Below the pieces are notes generated by a model that made no database searches, was not told the DNA's origin, and saw only the letters and a program-made list of their open reading frames with translations. This document shows positions 1 through 9,301 of a DNA stretch of 64,000 nt, piece after piece. Numbering within the stretch: the stretch's first letter is position 1; the number at the start of each line of letters is the position of its first letter. The stretch is from Achromobacter sp. MYb9 (GTDB lineage: Bacteria > Pseudomonadota > Gammaproteobacteria > Burkholderiales > Burkholderiaceae_B): the NCBI RefSeq assembly GCF_002975275.1, contig NZ_PCOQ01000005.1, positions 186,001 to 250,000 on the forward strand, given 5' to 3'. A program made the position numbers and the translations under genes.

Positions 1-476
1 CCAACGCCAACGGTTATTTTCCCTACACGCCGTCGACCAACCTGCTGTACGGGCTGCACGAAGCGCTGGCCATGCTGCAAGCCGAGGGGTTGCCGCGCGT
101 GTTCGCCCGGCACGAACGCCATGCGCGCGCCACGCGCCTGGCCGTGGCGGGCTGGGGGCTGGAACTGCTTAGCCTGGAACCGTCGGCGCACAGTCCCGCG
201 CTGACCGCCGTGCTGATGCCGCAAGGCCATGGCGCGGATGCGTTGCGCAAGGTCATCCTGGACCGCTTCGACATGTCGCTGGGGCAGGGGCTGGGCAAAT
301 TGACCGACCGCGTCTTTCGCATCGGGCACCTGGGCCATTTCAATGACCTGACCCTGTGCGGCACGCTGGCCGGGGTCGAGATGGGCCTGGCGGCCGCTGG
401 CGTGCCGCACCGCGCCGGCGGGCTGCAGGCCGCGATGGAATTCCTGGCCAGGACGCCCCAGGGCGCCACGGCCTGA
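1..476 (+). CDS. Class V aminotransferase, alanine/serine-glyoxylate type (C-terminal part)
   Basis: The gene enters from the left edge; only the last 157 codons are here, in the frame whose first full codon is at base 3. The visible part reads as the small C-terminal domain of PLP-dependent class V aminotransferases that move an amino group from alanine or serine to glyoxylate. The stretch TDRVFRIGHLGHFNDL and the glycine-rich end of the domain are typical of this family. The PLP-binding lysine lies upstream, outside the window. The next gene starts 24 bases downstream on the same strand, so the two may be co-transcribed. The amino donor cannot be decided from this fragment. Confidence 0.8.
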   Translation, partial: NANGYFPYTPSTNLLYGLHEALAMLQAEGLPRVFARHERHARATRLAVAGWGLELLSLEPSAHSPALTAVLMPQGHGADALRKVILDRFDMSLGQGLGKLTDRVFRIGHLGHFNDLTLCGTLAGVEMGLAAAGVPHRAGGLQAAMEFLARTPQGATA

Positions 477-500
477 CCCACCACAATAACGAGGGAAACG

Positions 501-1556
501 ATGAACGCGCTTATGCAGCAGGCGATCCAATTCGCCAATGAACACGAATCCACCTGGGACCGCAGCGTCAACGGCAATTTCGGCGTGCACCTGAACGATC
601 CGCCGCCCTGGAACCGCCTGCTGGGCCCGATCCATGACCGTGGGCCGGTGTCGGGCGTGGTGGTGGTTGACGGCAAGACGGTCGCGTCCTGGGGCGAACC
701 CGATCGCGCCGACCTGACCTTCAGCGTCGCCAAGCTATATCTGGCGATATTGGCGGGTGTGGCGCACGACCGGGGCCTGCTGCCCGATGTCGACGAGCCC
801 GTGGGCAAGCGGGTGCCCGGCATCGGCTTTGATGACGGCCAGAACGCCGACATCACCTGGCGTCACCTGTTGCAGCAGACGAGCGAATGGGAAGGCGAGC
901 GCTTCGGCGTGTCGGACCAGGCGGATCGCTATCGCGCCGTCACGTTCGGCGTGCCGCCCGACGGCAAGAAGGGCGACGCACGTCCGTTGCAGCGCCCCGG
1001 CACGTACTGGGAATACAACGACGTGCGCATCAACCAGTTGTCCTACGCGTTGCTGCACTTGTTCCGCAAGCCGCTGTCGGACGTGTTTCGCGAAGCCGTC
1101 ACGCGCCCCATCGGCGCCAGCGAAAACTGGCAATGGGTGGGTTACGACACCGCCTGGGTCGAGATCGACGGCCAGCGCATGCCGTCGGTTCCCGGCGGCT
1201 CGCACTGGGGCGGCGGCATGTCCATCAGCGCGCGGGACCAGGCGTTGATCGGCCAGATGCTGCTTGACGACGGCCAGGCCAACGGCAAACAGATCCTGTC
1301 GCGCGAGTGGATTCAAGCCATGCGCACGCCGTGCGCCATCGCGCCGTACTACGGCTACCTGATCTGGCTCAACCACGAAGGCCGCGTGTTTCCCAGCGTG
1401 CCGGCCACCAGCTTTTTCGGCGTGGGCGCGGGCAGCTCGTTCACGTGGGTGGAACCGGAACGCAAGATGGTGGTGATCGTGCGCTGGCTGAATTCGGCCC
1501 ATGCGGATGCCTTGTTCGGCAAGATCCTTGCAGCGGTGGACGCGCCACAGGCGTAA
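501..1556 (+). CDS. Serine hydrolase, beta-lactamase/penicillin-binding-protein-like fold
   Basis: A 351-residue protein of the class C beta-lactamase/EstB-type superfamily, whose members are esterases, amidases or peptidases more often than true beta-lactamases. The catalytic S-x-x-K box is SVAK at residues 75-78, and the second motif is tyrosine 172 in EYND, with Asn-Asp where YxN is usual. A GGSHWGGG segment near residue 232 sits where the third, KTG-like box would be. No signal peptide is visible, so a cytoplasmic enzyme is likely. GAGGGAAACG just before the ATG is a good RBS. It lies between an aminotransferase and an aldo/keto reductase on the same strand; the substrate is unknown. Confidence 0.85.
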   Translation: MNALMQQAIQFANEHESTWDRSVNGNFGVHLNDPPPWNRLLGPIHDRGPVSGVVVVDGKTVASWGEPDRADLTFSVAKLYLAILAGVAHDRGLLPDVDEPVGKRVPGIGFDDGQNADITWRHLLQQTSEWEGERFGVSDQADRYRAVTFGVPPDGKKGDARPLQRPGTYWEYNDVRINQLSYALLHLFRKPLSDVFREAVTRPIGASENWQWVGYDTAWVEIDGQRMPSVPGGSHWGGGMSISARDQALIGQMLLDDGQANGKQILSREWIQAMRTPCAIAPYYGYLIWLNHEGRVFPSVPATSFFGVGAGSSFTWVEPERKMVVIVRWLNSAHADALFGKILAAVDAPQA

Positions 1557-1590
1557 CATTCTGAGCTCTCACCGACCAAGGAACGATGCC

Positions 1591-2601
1591 ATGAACTACC
1601 GCCGACTGGGAACCAGCAATCTGCGCGTGTCGCCGCTATGCCTGGGCACCATGATGTTCGGAGAACAGACGCCTGACGACGAGGCGGCGCGCATTGTCGC
1701 GTCGGCGCGCGACCATGGCTTGAATTTCATCGATACGGCCGACGTCTACAACGAAGGCCGTTCGGAACAAGTCGTGGCCAAGCTGCTGCAAGGGCAGCGC
1801 CACGACTGGGTGCTGGCCAGCAAGATCGGCAACCCGGTGGGCAAGGGGCCGAACCAGGCGCACTACTCGCGCCAGTGGCTGATGCGTGGGGTGGAACAAA
1901 GCCTGTCGCGCCTGGGCACGGATTTCATGGACATCCTGTACCTGCACCGCGACTACCACGAGGAAAATCTCGAAGAGGCGCTGTGGGCGCTGGGCGACCT
2001 GATCCGGTCGGGCAAGCTGCGCAGCTTCGGCTTGTCCAATTTCCGCGGCTGGCGCATCGCCGAAGTCATGCGCCTGTGCGAAAAGATGGGCGTGCCGCAA
2101 CCCGTGGTGTGCCAGCCTTACTACAACATGCTGAACCGCGGACCCGAGGTGGAAATCCTGCCGGCCTGCAAGCATTACGGTCTGGGCGTGGTGCCGTACA
2201 GCCCCATCGCGCGGGGCGTGCTGACGGGCAAGTATCTGCCCGGCCAGGCGCCTGCCGCCGACACCCGCGCCGGGCGCGGCGACCGCCGCATCCTGGCCAC
2301 GGAGTTTCGCGAAGAATCGCTGCAGATCGCGCAACAGCTGGTGCGGCACAGCGCGGCGCGGGGCGTGCAGCCGGGCCATTTCGCCACGGCCTGGGTGTTG
2401 GCCAATCCGGTCATTACGAGCGTGATCGCGGGCCCGCGCACGCTGGCGCAGATGGACGACTACTACGCCGCGCTGGACGTGACGATCACGGCCGAAGACG
2501 AAGCCGTCGTGGACGGCTGGGTGACGCCGGGCCATGCGTCCACGCACGGCTACAACGACCCCAACTACCCGTTCCACGGGCGGCCCGTGGCAGTTGCATA
2601 A
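1591..2601 (+). CDS. Aldo/keto reductase
   Basis: A 336-residue NAD(P)H-dependent oxidoreductase with the TIM-barrel aldo/keto reductase signatures. The N-terminus MNYRRLGTSNLRVSPLCLG, the DTADVYN segment with the catalytic Asp and Tyr, the lysine in LASKIG and the histidine in YLHRDYH make up the usual Asp-Tyr-Lys-His tetrad. The sequence is closest in style to the YajO/Tas-like group. The frame is open further upstream, but the ATG at 1591 matches the family start and has AAGGAACG just before it. It follows the serine hydrolase by 34 bases. The physiological substrate cannot be told from sequence. Confidence 0.9.
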   Translation: MNYRRLGTSNLRVSPLCLGTMMFGEQTPDDEAARIVASARDHGLNFIDTADVYNEGRSEQVVAKLLQGQRHDWVLASKIGNPVGKGPNQAHYSRQWLMRGVEQSLSRLGTDFMDILYLHRDYHEENLEEALWALGDLIRSGKLRSFGLSNFRGWRIAEVMRLCEKMGVPQPVVCQPYYNMLNRGPEVEILPACKHYGLGVVPYSPIARGVLTGKYLPGQAPAADTRAGRGDRRILATEFREESLQIAQQLVRHSAARGVQPGHFATAWVLANPVITSVIAGPRTLAQMDDYYAALDVTITAEDEAVVDGWVTPGHASTHGYNDPNYPFHGRPVAVA

Positions 2602-2607
2602 CGGCTC

Positions 2608-2628
2608 GCGCCCGGGTTTCCGGGGCGC
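2608..2628. terminator. GC-rich hairpin between convergent genes
   Basis: GCGCCCGG, a four-base loop GTTT, then CCGGGGCGC form a strong stem with one bulged G. It sits in the 30-base gap between the ends of the aldo/keto reductase and the tetR-like gene, where a bidirectional stop would be expected. There is no U-run, so an intrinsic terminator is not proven. Confidence 0.3.
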
Positions 2629-2631
2629 GCC

Positions 2632-3204
2632 TCAGGCCGAGGCGCGGACCGGTTCTGCTGCGATACCGTGCAGCATCATCTGTTCGACCGCGGTGGCGAT
2701 GCCTAGCCGGGCGACGCGTCCGCGTCGTTCGGCGTCCATCATGCTGGTCAACACCCCGAAGAACATTTCCGCCAGCGCCGCCGCCGTGATGTCCACGCGG
2801 AAGGCGCCTTCACGCTGTCCGCGCAGGAAGAACGCATCCATGGATTCCAGGTAACCCGACCAGCTGTTCATGATGTCGGGTTGCTGCTCGTTATCGGGCT
2901 TCCAGTTGTACATCAGGAAAGCCGTCAATTCCTTGTGAGCCAGGTTCTGATGAATCAGGTTCCGCAACGCCTCGCGCGGGGGGGCCGTGTCCAGATGCGA
3001 GTCCGCCAGCGCCTTCTTCATCACATGAGCGCAATGGGTCGTCAAGCGCAGGACCAGTTGGTCCCGCGTCTGACAGAACCGGTACAGCGTCGCCTTGCTG
3101 ACGCCGACTGCCTTCGCCAGTTCCTGCAAGGTGGCCCGCGGCTGGTCGACCATTGCCATGGCCAACGCCACTAGTAGCTTCTCGTGCCCCGCCTCGTCAG
3201 ACAT
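2632..3204 (-). CDS. TetR-family repressor of the adjacent RND efflux operon
   Basis: A 190-residue regulator with a TetR-type DNA-binding head at about residues 8-55 (TLQELAKAVGVSKATLYRFCQTRDQL) and an all-helical ligand-binding remainder. It is transcribed away from the RND operon at 3422-9283, the standard arrangement for a local repressor. The intergenic region carries two copies of the palindrome TGAATC-N6-GATTCA, which fit a dimeric TetR operator and could shut off both promoters. The head does not resemble MexZ closely, so a link to a MexXY-type pump is not supported. The inducer is unknown. Confidence 0.9.
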   Translation of the reverse strand: MSDEAGHEKLLVALAMAMVDQPRATLQELAKAVGVSKATLYRFCQTRDQLVLRLTTHCAHVMKKALADSHLDTAPPREALRNLIHQNLAHKELTAFLMYNWKPDNEQQPDIMNSWSGYLESMDAFFLRGQREGAFRVDITAAALAEMFFGVLTSMMDAERRGRVARLGIATAVEQMMLHGIAAEPVRASA

Positions 3205-3244
3205 GTTCCGTCCCTGTTCTTGTCTCGAACTTGATAGGCGCTAT

Positions 3245-3262
3245 TGAATCACGGGCGATTCA
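3245..3262. promoter_or_regulatory. Candidate TetR operator, copy 1
   Basis: TGAATC-ACGGGC-GATTCA is a perfect 6-bp inverted repeat with a 6-base spacer. It lies 41 bp upstream of the tetR-like start codon, and its twin is at 3337. The repetition of one palindrome in a divergent promoter region is the evidence; binding is inferred. Confidence 0.6.
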
Positions 3263-3336
3263 CTTTGTACAAATTCTGGCTGAATTGGCAAGTAAAAACT
3301 TGTTAAGTCCAGTGCAACGAACTTCACAGAATCATA

Positions 3337-3354
3337 TGAATCATTATTGATTCA
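3337..3354. promoter_or_regulatory. Candidate TetR operator, copy 2
   Basis: TGAATC-ATTATT-GATTCA has the same arms and spacer length as the copy at 3245, here extended to 7-bp arms. It lies 92 bp away from copy 1 and 64 bp before the adaptor start codon, so it is placed to control the efflux operon. Confidence 0.6.
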
Positions 3355-3421
3355 AAATGAACTCCAAGGTACCATCAGCGGCTTATTGAATTCAGGTCGC
3401 CGCGGGCGGGGGGTATCGATG

Positions 3422-4600
3422 ATGAAGAATCAAACCAGGTGGCAGTGGCCCCTGACAGCGTTGTTGGCGTCCATCGCATTGGCGGGATGCGGCGGAGACC
3501 AGGATGCGCATTCGCAGGCGTCGGCGCCGCGCCCGGTGCAAGTGCTGTCGGTACAACCCGAGCGCTACGCGCTTACCAGCGCGCTGCCGGGGCGGGTAGA
3601 ACCGATGCGCGTGGCCGAAGTTCGCGCCCGCGTCGCGGGCATCGTGCTTAGCCGCAATTTCGAGGAAGGCGCCGACGTGAAGGCGGGCGACGTGCTGTTC
3701 CGCATCGATCCGGCGCCATTCAAGGCGGCGTTGTCGCGTGCCCTGGGAGACCTGGCCAAGGCGGATGCCGCCGTGTCGGATGCGCAGGCCATCGTCAAAC
3801 GCTACACGCCGCTCGTCAAGATCGAGGCCGTCAGCCAGCAGGATTTCGATACTGCCACCACCACGCTAAAGAGCGCCCTGGCCGCGCGCCGGTCCGCGCA
3901 GGCGGATGTGGAAACCGCGCAATTGAACTTGGACTACGCCACGGTCAAGGCGCCGATTTCGGGCCGCATCGGCCGGGCCCAGGTCACCGAGGGCGCGCTG
4001 GTGGGCCAGAACGAGGCCACGGTCATGGCCAAGATCCAGCAGTTGGACCCTGTCTACGTGGACTTCACCCAGCCCGTGGCGGACATGCTGCGCATGCGCG
4101 CCGCGTTGCAGGATGGCAGCCTGGGGCAGGGCGAGGGCGCCAATATCTCCATCACCATCGACGGCACCGACCAGCGTCGCAGCGGCCGTCTGCTGTTTTC
4201 CGACATTGCGGTCGACCGCGGCACGGGGCAGGTGTCCGTGCGCGGCGAATTCGCCAACCCCGATGTGCTGCTGCTGCCCGGCATGTATGTGCGCGTGCAG
4301 ACGCGGCAAGGCGTGGACCCCGAAGCCATCCTGGTGCCGCAGCGCGCGGTGTTGCGCAGCACCGATGGCAAGCCGCAGGTCATGGTGGTGGGCAAGGACG
4401 AGGTCGTGGAATCGCGTCTGGTGCAAACCGGCACGATGCGCGGCAGCGATTGGCACATCGTCGATGGCCTGAGCGCCGGCGACCGCGTCATCGTGGGCGG
4501 CGTCAACGCCGCCGTGCCTGGCCAGAAAGTCAGCGTGACGCCAGCGGCGCAGCCGAAGGTCGCCGCCGCCACCGAGGCCGCGGCCCCGGTTGCGAACTGA
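3422..4600 (+). CDS. RND efflux periplasmic adaptor (membrane fusion protein)
   Basis: The AcrA/MexA-type adaptor that joins the inner-membrane pump to the outer-membrane channel. Counting from the ATG at 3422 it has 392 residues. The N-terminus is a lipoprotein signal with lipobox LAGC, so it is anchored in the inner membrane and faces the periplasm. Then come a first lipoyl half (VEPMRVAEVRARVAGIV), an alpha-helical hairpin rich in Ala/Lys/Asp, the second lipoyl half (YATVKAPISGRIGRAQV) and a beta-barrel domain. ATG codons at 3419 and 3422 are adjacent and either could be used. The frame runs further upstream but only from a non-ATG codon inside the operator. It is first in a three-gene pump operon. 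Confidence 0.93.
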   Translation: MKNQTRWQWPLTALLASIALAGCGGDQDAHSQASAPRPVQVLSVQPERYALTSALPGRVEPMRVAEVRARVAGIVLSRNFEEGADVKAGDVLFRIDPAPFKAALSRALGDLAKADAAVSDAQAIVKRYTPLVKIEAVSQQDFDTATTTLKSALAARRSAQADVETAQLNLDYATVKAPISGRIGRAQVTEGALVGQNEATVMAKIQQLDPVYVDFTQPVADMLRMRAALQDGSLGQGEGANISITIDGTDQRRSGRLLFSDIAVDRGTGQVSVRGEFANPDVLLLPGMYVRVQTRQGVDPEAILVPQRAVLRSTDGKPQVMVVGKDEVVESRLVQTGTMRGSDWHIVDGLSAGDRVIVGGVNAAVPGQKVSVTPAAQPKVAAATEAAAPVAN

Positions 4601-4640
4601 CCGGCAGCCCGTGCCCTGCATGCATTCCCAAGGATAGATC

Positions 4641-7600
4641 ATGTCCAAGTTTTTCATTGGCCGCCCCAATTTCGCGTGGGTGGTGGCCATCTTCATTTCG
4701 CTGGCGGGCCTGCTGGCGATCCCGTCGCTGCCGGTGTCGCAGTTTCCGGTGGTGGCGCCGCCCCAGGTGACGATCTCTGCCGTCTATCCGGGCGCATCCG
4801 CATCGGTGCTGGTCGATTCGGTGACGAGCGTCATCGAGGAGGAATTGAACGGCGCCAAGCACATGCTGTATTACGAGTCGTCCAGCAGCTCGAGTGGCAG
4901 CGCGGAAATCACCGTCACGTTCGAACCCGGCACGGACCCCGACCTGGCCCAGGTGGACGTGCAGAACCGCATCAAGAAGGCGGAAGCGCGCCTGCCGTCC
5001 GCCGTGACGCAGCAGGGGCTGCAAGTCGAGCAGGCCAGCTCCAACTTCCTGATGATCTACGCCCTGACCTACAAGGGCGATGACGCGCACAAGGACGTAG
5101 TGGGCCTGTCCGACTACGCGGCGCGCAACATCAACAACGAGATCCGCCGCGTCGACGGCGTGGGCAAGGTGCAGTTCTTCGGGGCCGAAGCGGCCATGCG
5201 AGTCTGGATCGATCCGCAAAAGCTGCTGGGCCTGGGCCTGTCGGTGGCCGATGTCAACGCCGCCATTGCCGCACAGAACGTGCAGGTGCCCGCCGGCAGT
5301 TTCGGCAGCCGCCCCGGTTCGCCCGAACAGGAACTGACGGCCACGCTGGCCGTGAAGGGCATGCTGGATTCGCCGGAAGAATTTGGCCGGATCGTGCTGC
5401 GCGCCAATGCCGACGGCTCTTCCGTCCACTTGGCTGATGTGGCGCGGCTGGAAGTGGGCCGCCAGAGCTACGACTTCGAAACGCGCCTGAACGGCAAGAA
5501 GTCGGTCGGCGCCGCCGTACAGCTGGCCCCGGGCGCCAACGCGATCGATACGGTCAAGGCCGTGAAGGCGCGCTTGCAGGAGCTGTCGGCCTCGTTCCCG
5601 GAAGACGTTGCGTTTTCGGTGCCGTTCGACACGTCGCGCTTCGTCAGCGTGGCAATCGAAAAGGTGGTGCACACCTTGCTCGAGGCAATGGTGCTGGTCT
5701 TCCTGGTGATGTTCCTGTTCCTGCAGAACATCCGCTATACGCTGATCCCGACGATCGTGGTGCCGGTGTGCCTGTTGGGCACCTTCGCGGTGATGTCGGT
5801 GCTGGGTTTCTCGGTGAACATGATGACGATGTTCGGCATGGTGCTGGCAATCGGCATCCTGGTGGACGACGCGATCGTGGTGGTCGAAAACGTGGAACGC
5901 ATCATGGCCGAAGAGGGCCTGCCGCCGCGCGAAGCGACCATCAAGGCGATGGAGCAGGTGTCGGGCGCCATCGTCGGCATCACGCTGGTGCTGGCCGCCG
6001 TGTTCCTGCCGCTGGCGTTCATGAGCGGTTCGGTCGGCGTTATCTATCAGCAGTTTTCGCTGTCGCTGGCGGTGTCGATCCTGTTCTCGGGCTTCCTGGC
6101 GCTGACCTTCACGCCGGCGCTGTGCGCCACGTTCCTCAAGCCCATTCCCAAGGGGCACCATGATGAAAAGAAAGGCTTTTTCGGCTGGTTCAATCGTCGC
6201 TTCAACCACCTGACCACGCGCTTCGAGGCGCTGAATTCGCGGCTGGTCAAGCGCACCGGACGCTACATGGTGATCTACGTGGCGATCGTGGCGGTGCTGG
6301 CCGTGCTGTACGTGCGCGTGCCGGAGTCCTTCGTGCCGCCTGAAGACCAGGGCTATGTCATCGTCGACATGCAGTTGCCGCCGGGCGCCACCCATACCCG
6401 CACCGACAAGGTCGTGGCCGATGTTGAGCAGCACCTGATGTCGCTGGATGCCATGGGCGACGCTTTCACGGTGATGGGCTTCAGTTTTTCGGGCACGGGC
6501 CAGAATGCGGGCATCGCCTTCCCGTCGCTGAAGGACTGGTCCGAGCGCGGCAAGGGCCAGGCCGCCACCGACGTGGCCAATAGCGTGAACGCGCGGTTTG
6601 CCGCCATCGATGACGGCACGGTCATGGCGGTCAACCCGCCGCCCATCGAGGGTCTGGGCAACTCAGGCGGCTTTGCACTGCGTTTGCAGGACCGCGGCGG
6701 CCTCGGGCGCGCGGCCCTCACGGACGCCCGCAACCAGTTGCTGGCCAAGGCCAACAGCTCGCCGATGATCGCCTACGCCATGATGGAAGGGCTGGCCGAC
6801 GCGCCGCAGTTGCGCCTGGACATCGACCGCCAGAAGGCGGAAGCGCTGGGCATCGGCTTCGACACCATCAGCACGGCGATCTCGTCGGCCTACGGGTCGG
6901 CCACCATCAACGACTTCGCCAACGCCGGGCGCTTGCAGCGGGTGGTGGTGCAGGCGGACGTGCGCGACCGCATGACGCCCGAGAGCATCCTGATGTTGAA
7001 CGTGCGCAACAAGTCGGGCGGGATGGTGCCGCTAAGCGCCTTCGTGCAGACGGGCTGGGAGACCGGGCCCGTGCAGATCTCGCGCTACAACGGCTATCCG
7101 GCGTTCAAGATCGCGGGCGACGCCATGCCCGGAAGCAGTACCGGTGAAGCGATGGCTGAAATCGAGCGCATCGTGTCGGAGCTGCCCAGCGGCATCGGCT
7201 ATGAATGGACGGGCTTGTCCTATCAGGAAAAGTTCGCGGGAGCCCAGGCGCCGATGTTGTTCGCGCTGGCCTTCCTGGTCGTGTTCCTGCTGATGGTCGC
7301 GCTGTATGAAAGCTGGGCCATTCCCGCGTCGGTCATGCTGATCGTGCCGATCGGCGCGCTGGGTTCGGTTCTGGCGGTGACGGTGCTGGGTATGTCGAAT
7401 GATGTGTATTTCAAGGTCGGCCTGATCACCATCATCGGCCTGGCTGCCAAGAACGCGATCCTGATCGTGGAGTTCGCCAAGAGCCTGCGCGAACAAGGCC
7501 ATTCACTGATGGACTCCGCCATCCAGGCCGCCAAGCTGCGCTTCCGGCCCATCGTGATGACGTCGCTGGCGTTCATCCTGGGGGTGGTGCCGTTGGCGTT

Positions 7601-7790
7601 GGCCAGTGGCGCGGGCGCGGCTAGCCAGCGCGCGCTGGGCGTCGGGGTGATTGGCGGCATGCTGACCGCCACGTTGCTGGGCGTGATCTTCGTGCCCATC
7701 TTTTTCGTGTGGGTGCTGTCGCGGGTGTCGAAGCAGGGCGGCCAGCCCGCATCCGACGTCTTGCCGTCCCCGCGCACGGCCCAGGAATGA
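4641..7790 (+). CDS. RND multidrug efflux pump, inner-membrane permease (AcrB/MexB family)
   Basis: A 1,049-residue proton-driven HAE1-type transporter, the full length for the family. It starts with the usual amphipathic segment and first membrane helix (MSKFFIGRPNFAWVVAIFIS). The proton-relay residues are present: Asp409-Asp410 in GILVDDAIVVVENV in helix 4, and Lys937 in AAKNAILIVEF in helix 10. The two large periplasmic loops carry the drug-binding porter domains. AAGGATAG precedes the ATG. It works as a trimer with the adaptor encoded just before and the channel encoded just after. Substrates cannot be read from sequence; a MexB, MexD or Axy equivalent is possible, but I would not name one. 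Confidence 0.95.
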   Translation: MSKFFIGRPNFAWVVAIFISLAGLLAIPSLPVSQFPVVAPPQVTISAVYPGASASVLVDSVTSVIEEELNGAKHMLYYESSSSSSGSAEITVTFEPGTDPDLAQVDVQNRIKKAEARLPSAVTQQGLQVEQASSNFLMIYALTYKGDDAHKDVVGLSDYAARNINNEIRRVDGVGKVQFFGAEAAMRVWIDPQKLLGLGLSVADVNAAIAAQNVQVPAGSFGSRPGSPEQELTATLAVKGMLDSPEEFGRIVLRANADGSSVHLADVARLEVGRQSYDFETRLNGKKSVGAAVQLAPGANAIDTVKAVKARLQELSASFPEDVAFSVPFDTSRFVSVAIEKVVHTLLEAMVLVFLVMFLFLQNIRYTLIPTIVVPVCLLGTFAVMSVLGFSVNMMTMFGMVLAIGILVDDAIVVVENVERIMAEEGLPPREATIKAMEQVSGAIVGITLVLAAVFLPLAFMSGSVGVIYQQFSLSLAVSILFSGFLALTFTPALCATFLKPIPKGHHDEKKGFFGWFNRRFNHLTTRFEALNSRLVKRTGRYMVIYVAIVAVLAVLYVRVPESFVPPEDQGYVIVDMQLPPGATHTRTDKVVADVEQHLMSLDAMGDAFTVMGFSFSGTGQNAGIAFPSLKDWSERGKGQAATDVANSVNARFAAIDDGTVMAVNPPPIEGLGNSGGFALRLQDRGGLGRAALTDARNQLLAKANSSPMIAYAMMEGLADAPQLRLDIDRQKAEALGIGFDTISTAISSAYGSATINDFANAGRLQRVVVQADVRDRMTPESILMLNVRNKSGGMVPLSAFVQTGWETGPVQISRYNGYPAFKIAGDAMPGSSTGEAMAEIERIVSELPSGIGYEWTGLSYQEKFAGAQAPMLFALAFLVVFLLMVALYESWAIPASVMLIVPIGALGSVLAVTVLGMSNDVYFKVGLITIIGLAAKNAILIVEFAKSLREQGHSLMDSAIQAAKLRFRPIVMTSLAFILGVVPLALASGAGAASQRALGVGVIGGMLTATLLGVIFVPIFFVWVLSRVSKQGGQPASDVLPSPRTAQE

Positions 7791-7795
7791 CACTC

Positions 7796-9283
7796 ATGAT
7801 GCAAACCTATTTCCCTTTGCGCCTTGGCGCCCTGACCCTGAGCGCCGCGCTGGCGGGATGTTCGCTGGCGCCGGTCCATCAACGGCCTGACGCGCCCATC
7901 CCGGCGCAGTATCCGGCGTCGTTGAATCAATCGGCCGCGCCCGCCGGGCCGTCGGCGGCCACCACGCTGGACTGGCAGTCGTTCGTGACCGATGCGCCGC
8001 TGCGCCAGTTGGTGGCGCTGGCGCTTGAAAACAATCGGGACTTGCGCCAGGCCGTGTTGAACATCGAAGCGGCGCGGGCGCAGTACCGGATCGAGCGCGC
8101 GGACCGCTTGCCGGGATTCAACGCCCAGGGCAGCGGTACGCGCCAACGGGTGCCGGGCGACTTGAGCAGCACGGGCAGCGCTGGCGTGCAAAGCACCTAT
8201 CAGGCAGGGATCGGGCTGACGGCGTTCGAGATCGACCTGTTCGGGCGCGTGCGCAGCCTGTCGGACGCCGCGCTCCAGGAATACCTGGCCACCGAAGAAA
8301 CCGCCCATGGCACCCGGATCAGCCTGGTCGCCGAGGTGATCCAGGCGTATCTGACCCGCGACAGCGCGCAGCGCCGTCTTCAAGTTACGCGCCAGACGCT
8401 GGCCAGCCGCGAATCGTCGCTTGAACTGATCGTCAAACGGCGTCAGGCCGGGGCGGCCACGGCGCTGGACTACCAGGAAGCGCTGGGCTTGGCCGAGCAG
8501 GCGCGGGCGGAGCTGGAACGAATGGACCGGGAGGTGCGCCAGGCGGGCAACGCGCTGGCGCTGCTGGTGGGCGTCAACGACCTGGGCCCGTACCTGCCTC
8601 GGGACCTGGCGGCGTCACCCGTGCTGCTGCAGGAAATCGCGGCGGGCGCGCCGTCCGAACTGCTGGAACGCCGGCCAGACATCCTGGCTGCCGAACACCA
8701 GCTGCAGTCGCGCAACGCCAGCATCGGTGCGGCCCGCGCGGCGTTCTTTCCCAGCATTTCGCTGACCGGCCTGTTCGGCTCTTCCAGCGCCGACCTGTCC
8801 AACCTGTTCGACGGGGGGCAGCGCGCCTGGTCCTTCGCGCCACAGATCACGCTGCCGATCTTCGCGGGCGGACGCAACACCGCCAACCTGGACTTGTCGC
8901 ACGTGCGCAAGGACATCGCGGTGGCGGCGTATGAAAAGACCATCCAGACGGCGTTCAAGGAAGTGGCCGATGCGCTTGCCGCGACCGATACGCTTCGGCG
9001 CGAAGAGGCGTCGCGCCGCGCGCTGGCCGAATCCAGCCAGGAAGCCATGCGCCTGTCCGAAGCCCGCTACCGCGGCGGCGTGGACAGCCACCTGCGCTAC
9101 CTGGACGCCCAACGCAGCGCATTCACCGACCAGTTGAGCTACATCGAGGTCAGCACCCAGCGCCAGATCGCGTTGGCGACCTTGTTCAAGGCGCTGGGCG
9201 GGGGATGGCCGGGGGCGCGGCCTGCGGAACAGGCGGCGGAGCGGGGCGCAGCGCCTGCGGCGGACGGGGCGGGGAAGGGATGA
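7796..9283 (+). CDS. RND efflux outer-membrane channel lipoprotein (OprM/NodT family)
   Basis: The outer-membrane factor completing the pump, a TolC-fold trimer. It has a lipoprotein signal ending LAALAGC-like (SAALAGCSLAP) and then the two structural repeats of the family, including the DLFGRVRS segment in the first half and the PDILAAEHQL / LPIFAGGRNTANLDL region in the second. From the ATG at 7796 it has 495 residues. That ATG has AGGA nine bases upstream. An ATG at 7787 overlaps the pump stop codon (ATGA) and could also be used; in either case the genes are translationally linked. It is the last gene of the operon. Confidence 0.93.
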   Translation: MMQTYFPLRLGALTLSAALAGCSLAPVHQRPDAPIPAQYPASLNQSAAPAGPSAATTLDWQSFVTDAPLRQLVALALENNRDLRQAVLNIEAARAQYRIERADRLPGFNAQGSGTRQRVPGDLSSTGSAGVQSTYQAGIGLTAFEIDLFGRVRSLSDAALQEYLATEETAHGTRISLVAEVIQAYLTRDSAQRRLQVTRQTLASRESSLELIVKRRQAGAATALDYQEALGLAEQARAELERMDREVRQAGNALALLVGVNDLGPYLPRDLAASPVLLQEIAAGAPSELLERRPDILAAEHQLQSRNASIGAARAAFFPSISLTGLFGSSSADLSNLFDGGQRAWSFAPQITLPIFAGGRNTANLDLSHVRKDIAVAAYEKTIQTAFKEVADALAATDTLRREEASRRALAESSQEAMRLSEARYRGGVDSHLRYLDAQRSAFTDQLSYIEVSTQRQIALATLFKALGGGWPGARPAEQAAERGAAPAADGAGKG

Positions 9284-9301
9284 TGTAGCCCCATTTTCCA
9301 T

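Noticed and set aside
4530-6434. Long open frame antisense to the RND pump gene
   Set aside because: It has a His/Arg/Gln-rich, repeat-free translation with no motifs and is explained by codon bias of the GC-rich pump gene on the other strand.
2632-9283. Naming this pump AxyXY-OprZ with AxyZ
   Set aside because: The TetR protein does not look like MexZ in its DNA-binding head, and the pump sequence alone does not separate MexB, MexD and MexY types.
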